A DNA stretch of 7,602 nucleotides from Robiginitomaculum sp. (GTDB lineage Bacteria > Pseudomonadota > Alphaproteobacteria > Caulobacterales > Maricaulaceae). Numbering within the stretch: the first letter of the stretch is position 1; every line of letters begins with the position of its first letter. The stretch covers positions 1-7,602 of the forward strand of contig JAESQI010000114.1 of the NCBI GenBank assembly GCA_016765255.1. Direction: 5' to 3'. Positions 4,492 to 7,602 of this stretch are shown in pieces. The notes under the pieces are model-generated. The model ran no database searches, was not told the origin of the DNA, and was given only the letters and a program-made list of their open reading frames with translations. The translations under genes and the position numbers were made by a program.

Positions 4492-5112
4492 ATGAAACTT
4501 GATGTACAAACATTGGCCGCTAAAAAGTCTGGGTCTGTGACCTTGGATGATAGCATTTTTGGCCTAGAGCCGCGCAAGGACTTGCTGCACCGCATGGTGC
4601 GCTATCAACTCGCGAAACGGCAATCTGGCAATCATTACACCCAAGAGCGTGGTGATGTGAAAAAGACAACCAAGCGGATTGGTAATCAAAAAGGCGGCGG
4701 TACAGCTCGTCACGGTAATGGTGCGGTTTCGCAGTTCCGTGGTGGTGGTAAAGCGCATGGCCCGCGTGTTCGTTCGCATGCGCATGGTCTGCCGAAAAAA
4801 GTTCGCGCTGCGGCATTGCGTCACGCATTATCTGCAAAAGTAATTGCTGGTGAGTTGATCATTCTTGACGAAGCGGTCATGAAAGCGCCAAAAACTGCTG
4901 ATTTGAAAAAATCTTTGAGTAAGCTTGGGCTTGAAAATACGCTTATTATTGCGGGTTCGCAAATTGATGAAAACTTTGCAAAAGCCGCTGGCAATATTCC
5001 TAACCTAGACGTTTTGCCAAGCCGGGGCGCTAATGTGTATGACATTCTTCGTCGTCACAAATTGGTTCTGACTAAGCAGGCCGTCACTGATTTGGAGGCT
5101 CGTTTATCATGA
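4492..5112 (+). CDS. rplD: 50S ribosomal protein L4
   Basis: L4 has a globular surface domain and a long loop lining the peptide exit tunnel. In E. coli it also represses its own operon. The 206-residue product (201 in E. coli) shows the loop around NQKGGGTARHGNG (65-77), then FRGGGKAHGPRVRSHAHGLPKKVR (82-105). The C-terminal domain contains LIIAGSQIDENFAKAAGNIPNLDV (151-174). Lys67 aligns with E. coli Lys63, the residue whose change gives erythromycin resistance. The following residues read GGGTAR here instead of the common GTGRAR, so a Thr and an Arg of this tunnel segment are replaced. Ribosome binding site GAGGAAG lies inside the end of rplC. The gene overlaps rplW by 4 nt (ATGA), indicating translational coupling. 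The stop is TGA. Confidence 0.98.
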   Translation: MKLDVQTLAAKKSGSVTLDDSIFGLEPRKDLLHRMVRYQLAKRQSGNHYTQERGDVKKTTKRIGNQKGGGTARHGNGAVSQFRGGGKAHGPRVRSHAHGLPKKVRAAALRHALSAKVIAGELIILDEAVMKAPKTADLKKSLSKLGLENTLIIAGSQIDENFAKAAGNIPNLDVLPSRGANVYDILRRHKLVLTKQAVTDLEARLS

Positions 5113-5405
5113 GTGTAGCTGCTCGTCATTATGATACAATTGTAAGCCCGGTAATAACCGAGAAGTCTACGATTGTATCTGAACATAATCAGGTCATCTT
5201 TGAAGTTGCGATCAATGCGACTAAAGTTGAAATTAAAGAAGCTGTTGAGACTTTGTTTAAGGTCAGCGTGACAGCCGTTAACACCATGCGTGTCAAAGGT
5301 AAAACCAAGCGTTTTCGCGGGATTGCCGGTCGTCGCAAAGATATCAAAAAAGCTGTTATTACGTTGAAAGACGGTGACACGATTGATATCGCAACTGGGC
5401 TATAG
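5109..5405 (+). CDS. rplW: 50S ribosomal protein L23
   Basis: L23 sits at the rim of the exit tunnel and docks trigger factor and the signal recognition particle. The product has 98 residues (100 in E. coli). It begins HYDTIVSPVITEKST, and Glu18 aligns with the E. coli Glu18 used for chaperone binding. It also has the conserved ATKVEIKEAVETLFKV (38-53) and VKGKTKRFRGIAGRRKDIKKA (62-82), whose basic loop contacts 23S rRNA. The start overlaps the rplD stop as ATGA. A strong GGAGG (5094-5098) lies 10 nt upstream inside rplD. The stop is TAG, followed by 10 nt before rplB. Confidence 0.98.
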   Translation: MSVAARHYDTIVSPVITEKSTIVSEHNQVIFEVAINATKVEIKEAVETLFKVSVTAVNTMRVKGKTKRFRGIAGRRKDIKKAVITLKDGDTIDIATGL

Positions 5406-5415
5406 GGGTTAAATA

Positions 5416-6255
5416 ATGGCTTTAAAGACATATAATCCTACCTCACCCTCGCGCCGTGCGCTTGTACAAGTAGACCGCTCCGCCCTTTATAAAGGTAAGC
5501 CCGAAAAGGCATTGACCGAAGGTCTGTCCAAAAAAGGTGGCCGTAATAATAGGGGCCGCATTACCGCTCGCCGCCAAGGTGGTGGTCATAAGCGGTCTTA
5601 CCGCATTATAGATTTTAAGCGGACTAAATTTGATGTGCCTGCAACGGTTCTTAATATTCAATATGATCCAAACCGGACTGCATTTATTGCCTTGATTGAA
5701 TATGCTGACGGCGAGAAAGCTTATATCTTGGCGCCTCAGCGTTTGGGAGAAGGTGATAAAGTCATCGCGGGCGCAAGTGTTGATGTGAAGCCTGGTAATG
5801 CCATGCCGCTCCGCGCTATGCCTGTTGGCACGATCATGCACAATGTTGAAATGAAGCCTGGTAAAGGCGGTCAAATTGCTCGCTCTGCTGGTGCATATGT
5901 TCAACTTGTTGGTCGCGATGGTGGCTACGCTCAGGTCAGACTTAAGTCTGGCGAAATGCGCATGATCCACCAAAATTGCATGGCCACTGTTGGCGCCGTT
6001 TCCAATCCTGATCACATGAATATTAACCTTGGTAAAGCTGGCCGTAAACGCTGGCTCGGCGTAAGGCCGTCCGTTCGCGGCGTTGCCATGAACCCGGTTG
6101 ACCATCCACACGGTGGTGGTGAAGGCCGTACATCGGGTGGTCGCCATCCAGTGACACCTTGGGGTAAGCCAACGAAAGGAGCGCGCACGCGTTCCAACAA
6201 GTCTAGTGATAAATTTATAATACGTTCGCGCCACGCGAAGAAGAAGGGTAGATAA
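5416..6255 (+). CDS. rplB: 50S ribosomal protein L2
   Basis: L2 is a large, highly conserved protein of the 50S subunit needed for subunit association and full peptidyl transferase activity. The 279-residue product (273 in E. coli) has the N-terminal RNA-binding region with GRNNRGRITARRQGGGHKR (42-60). The central part is barrel-like, with HNVEMKPGKGGQIARSAGAY (142-161). The C-terminal signature MNPVDHPHGGGEGRTSGGRH covers 225-244. His230 aligns with E. coli His229, reported as important for peptidyl transfer. The basic tail RTRSNKSSDKFIIRSRHAKKKGR resembles that of other alphaproteobacteria. Ribosome binding site AGGGG (5404-5408) overlaps the rplW stop. The stop is TAA, with rpsS starting 3 nt later. 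Confidence 0.99.
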   Translation: MALKTYNPTSPSRRALVQVDRSALYKGKPEKALTEGLSKKGGRNNRGRITARRQGGGHKRSYRIIDFKRTKFDVPATVLNIQYDPNRTAFIALIEYADGEKAYILAPQRLGEGDKVIAGASVDVKPGNAMPLRAMPVGTIMHNVEMKPGKGGQIARSAGAYVQLVGRDGGYAQVRLKSGEMRMIHQNCMATVGAVSNPDHMNINLGKAGRKRWLGVRPSVRGVAMNPVDHPHGGGEGRTSGGRHPVTPWGKPTKGARTRSNKSSDKFIIRSRHAKKKGR

Positions 6256-6258
6256 GAT

Positions 6259-6537
6259 ATGCCACGTTCTGTATGGAAAGGGCCGTTTGTTGATGGGTAT
6301 CTGCTGAAAAAAGCAGAGGCATCACATGCTGAGGGCCGCAAAAAGCCGATTAAAACATGGTCGCGCCGATCTACAATTTTACCGCACTTCGTCGGATTGA
6401 CGTTTCAAGTGCACAATGGTCGTAAATTCATTCCGATCATGATCAGCGAAGACATGGTGGGGCATAAGCTTGGCGAATTTGCGCCAACTCGTACCTATCA
6501 TGGTCACGGCGGCGATAAAAAAGCGAAGCGGAGCTAG
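6259..6537 (+). CDS. rpsS: 30S ribosomal protein S19
   Basis: S19 lies in the 30S head, forms a complex with S13 and contributes to bridges with the 50S subunit. The 92-residue product (92 in E. coli) starts MPRSVWKGPFVDGYLLKKAE. It carries IKTWSRRSTILPHFVGLTFQVHNGRKFIPI (31-60) and the C-terminal signature MVGHKLGEFAPTRTYHGHGGDKKAKR, all typical of the family. The upstream AAGGG inside the end of rplB serves as ribosome binding site. The gene sits between rplB and rplV as in nearly all S10 operons. The stop is TAG. Confidence 0.98.
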   Translation: MPRSVWKGPFVDGYLLKKAEASHAEGRKKPIKTWSRRSTILPHFVGLTFQVHNGRKFIPIMISEDMVGHKLGEFAPTRTYHGHGGDKKAKRS

Positions 6538-6539
6538 AG

Positions 6540-6923
6540 ATGTCCAGTAAGAAAAATCCACGCCGCGTCGGTGATAATGAAGCTATGGCGAAACTGCGTA
6601 TGCTTCGTACCAGCCCGCAAAAACTTAACCTTGTTGCGCAAATGATCCGTGGCAAAAAAGTACAAAATGCTCTTGATGATTTGACCTTTTCGCGCAAACG
6701 GATAGCCAAAGACGTTTACAAATGTCTTTATTCTGCGGCGAGCAATGCTGAGAACAATCACGGGCTTGATCTGGATAGTCTTATCGTCTCTGAAGCTTAT
6801 GTCGGTAAAAACCTCGTTATGAAACGTTTCCGTGCACGGGCGCGTGGTCGGGGCGCTAAGATTTTAAAACCATTTTCTGAGTTGACCATTGTCGTGCGTC
6901 AAGTTGAAGAGGAGACTGCGTAA
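6540..6923 (+). CDS. rplV: 50S ribosomal protein L22
   Basis: L22 has a globular surface domain and a long beta hairpin that, with L4, forms the constriction of the exit tunnel. The 127-residue product is slightly longer than E. coli L22 (110), owing to a 13-15 residue N-terminal addition and a short acidic tail (QVEEETA). Core features are LRMLRTSPQKLNLVAQMIRGKKV (19-41), the SAASNAENNHGLD helix (65-77) and the hairpin region MKRFRARARGRGAKILKPFSELTIVV (94-119). GGAG (6530-6533) lies 6 nt before the ATG. The last base of the TAA stop is the first base of the rpsC ATG (TAATG), so translation of the two genes is probably coupled. Confidence 0.98.
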   Translation: MSSKKNPRRVGDNEAMAKLRMLRTSPQKLNLVAQMIRGKKVQNALDDLTFSRKRIAKDVYKCLYSAASNAENNHGLDLDSLIVSEAYVGKNLVMKRFRARARGRGAKILKPFSELTIVVRQVEEETA

Positions 6924-7602
6924 TGGGTCAGAAAGTAAATCCGATTGGGCTTCGCCTTGGTATTAACCGCACATGGGAATCTCGTTGGTACGCCAATACG
7001 GCTGAATATGGTAATCTATTGCATGACGATCTCGCTATGCGCGCTTTCATTATGAAAGAGCTAAAGGCTGCGTCTATTTCTCGCGTGATTATCGAGCGTC
7101 CGCACAAAAAATGCCGCATCACAATCTACACGGCGCGCCCGGGTGTTGTCATTGGTAAAAAAGGTGGAGATATCGAAAAGCTTCGCAAGAAACTTGCCGA
7201 TATTGCCGAGTGTGAAGTATTCCTCAATCTTGTTGAAGTTCGCAAGCCTGAAGTTGATGCCAATATTGTTGCAGACAGCATCGCGCAACAACTAGAGCGC
7301 CGCGTATCTTATCGCCGCGCTATGAAACGCTCTTTGCAGTCTGCAATGCGTATGGGTGCTATTGGGTGTAAATTGAAACTTGGTGGCCGTTTGGGCGGCG
7401 TTGAGATTGCGCGTGTTGAGCAATACCAAGAAGGCAGTGTGCCTTTGCATACGCTGCGCGCTGACATTGATTACGGTACAGCTCGCGCTATGACAACAAT
7501 GGGCATTATCGGGATCAAAGTTTGGATCAATAAGGGCGAAATTTTAGAGCATGATCCATATGCTCAGGAGAAGCGCATGAATGCACAAGATGCTCGTGGT
7601 GG
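6923..7602 (+). CDS. rpsC: 30S ribosomal protein S3, 3' end outside window
   Basis: S3 forms part of the mRNA entry channel on the 30S subunit. Of this gene 226 codons are visible; E. coli S3 has 233 residues, so only a short end should be missing unless there is a C-terminal extension. The protein begins MGQKVNPIGLRLGINR. The type II KH domain carries GVVIGKKGGDIEKLRK (74-89), with the GxxG loop at 78-81. Arg131, Arg132 and Lys135 align with the E. coli residues linked to ribosomal mRNA helicase activity. The C-terminal domain has GGRLGGVEIAR (154-164) and SVPLHTLRADIDYGTARAM (172-190). In the stretch after that glycine-rich motif the usual TEWYREGR reads VEQYQEGS (165-172), losing two arginines. 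A strong AGAGGAG (6908-6914) precedes the start by 8 nt. Confidence 0.98.
   Translation, partial: MGQKVNPIGLRLGINRTWESRWYANTAEYGNLLHDDLAMRAFIMKELKAASISRVIIERPHKKCRITIYTARPGVVIGKKGGDIEKLRKKLADIAECEVFLNLVEVRKPEVDANIVADSIAQQLERRVSYRRAMKRSLQSAMRMGAIGCKLKLGGRLGGVEIARVEQYQEGSVPLHTLRADIDYGTARAMTTMGIIGIKVWINKGEILEHDPYAQEKRMNAQDARG

Noticed and set aside
5443..6234. Long minus-strand open frame (263 codons) opposite rplB
   Set aside because: It is an antisense shadow of L2, caused by few antisense stops in a gene rich in Gly, Arg and Lys.
1..7602. CRISPR array, insertion sequence, phage or defence system
   Set aside because: No regularly spaced repeats, transposase, integrase or defence protein motifs were seen on either strand.

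Overview
This window looks like a chromosomal piece of an alphaproteobacterium. The evidence is protein sequence: the EF-Tu segment KYFGEFKAYDEID, the L3 segment SHRSHGSTGQ, and an S10 close to the alphaproteobacterial form over its whole length. Base composition looks balanced by eye. I cannot fix the order. One feature of gene order, a tuf gene preceded by tRNA-Tyr and tRNA-Gly and followed by rpsJ, matches the unusual arrangement known from Rickettsia prowazekii.

Layout, left to right. Positions 1-210 (minus strand) hold the first 70 codons of a membrane protein of the DUF1295 / steroid 5-alpha-reductase-like family, cut by the window edge. Positions 211-414 are intergenic and mostly filled by a fold-back palindromic element (276-411) with smaller hairpins nested inside it. 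Positions 415-1269 (minus) encode the SPOUT-type 23S rRNA methyltransferase RlmB. A divergent intergenic region (1270-1525) contains a cluster of TAAATG/CATTTA half-sites close to the tRNAs. On the plus strand, tRNA-Tyr(GTA) and tRNA-Gly(TCC) are separated by a hairpin-rich 117-nt spacer. After a 108-nt leader comes tuf (EF-Tu). A strong hairpin plus T-tract follows tuf at once, and then the S10 ribosomal protein operon runs to the window end: rpsJ, rplC, rplD, rplW, rplB, rpsS, rplV and rpsC (the last one lacks its 3' end).

Almost everything here serves translation: rRNA modification (RlmB), two tRNAs, the aminoacyl-tRNA carrier EF-Tu and eight ribosomal proteins. The S10 cluster is very compact, with spacings from -4 to +10 nt, so it is almost certainly cotranscribed and partly translationally coupled. 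Usual partners of tuf on the str side (rpsL, rpsG, fusA) are absent upstream, and rlmB and the tRNAs are there instead.

The observations most worth a second look are the chimeric tuf neighbourhood, an L3 protein about 130 residues longer than usual that carries a helix-hairpin-helix domain at its C terminus, the terminator between tuf and rpsJ, and the palindromic elements around rlmB and between the tRNAs. I saw no evidence of a phage, insertion sequence, CRISPR array or defence system.
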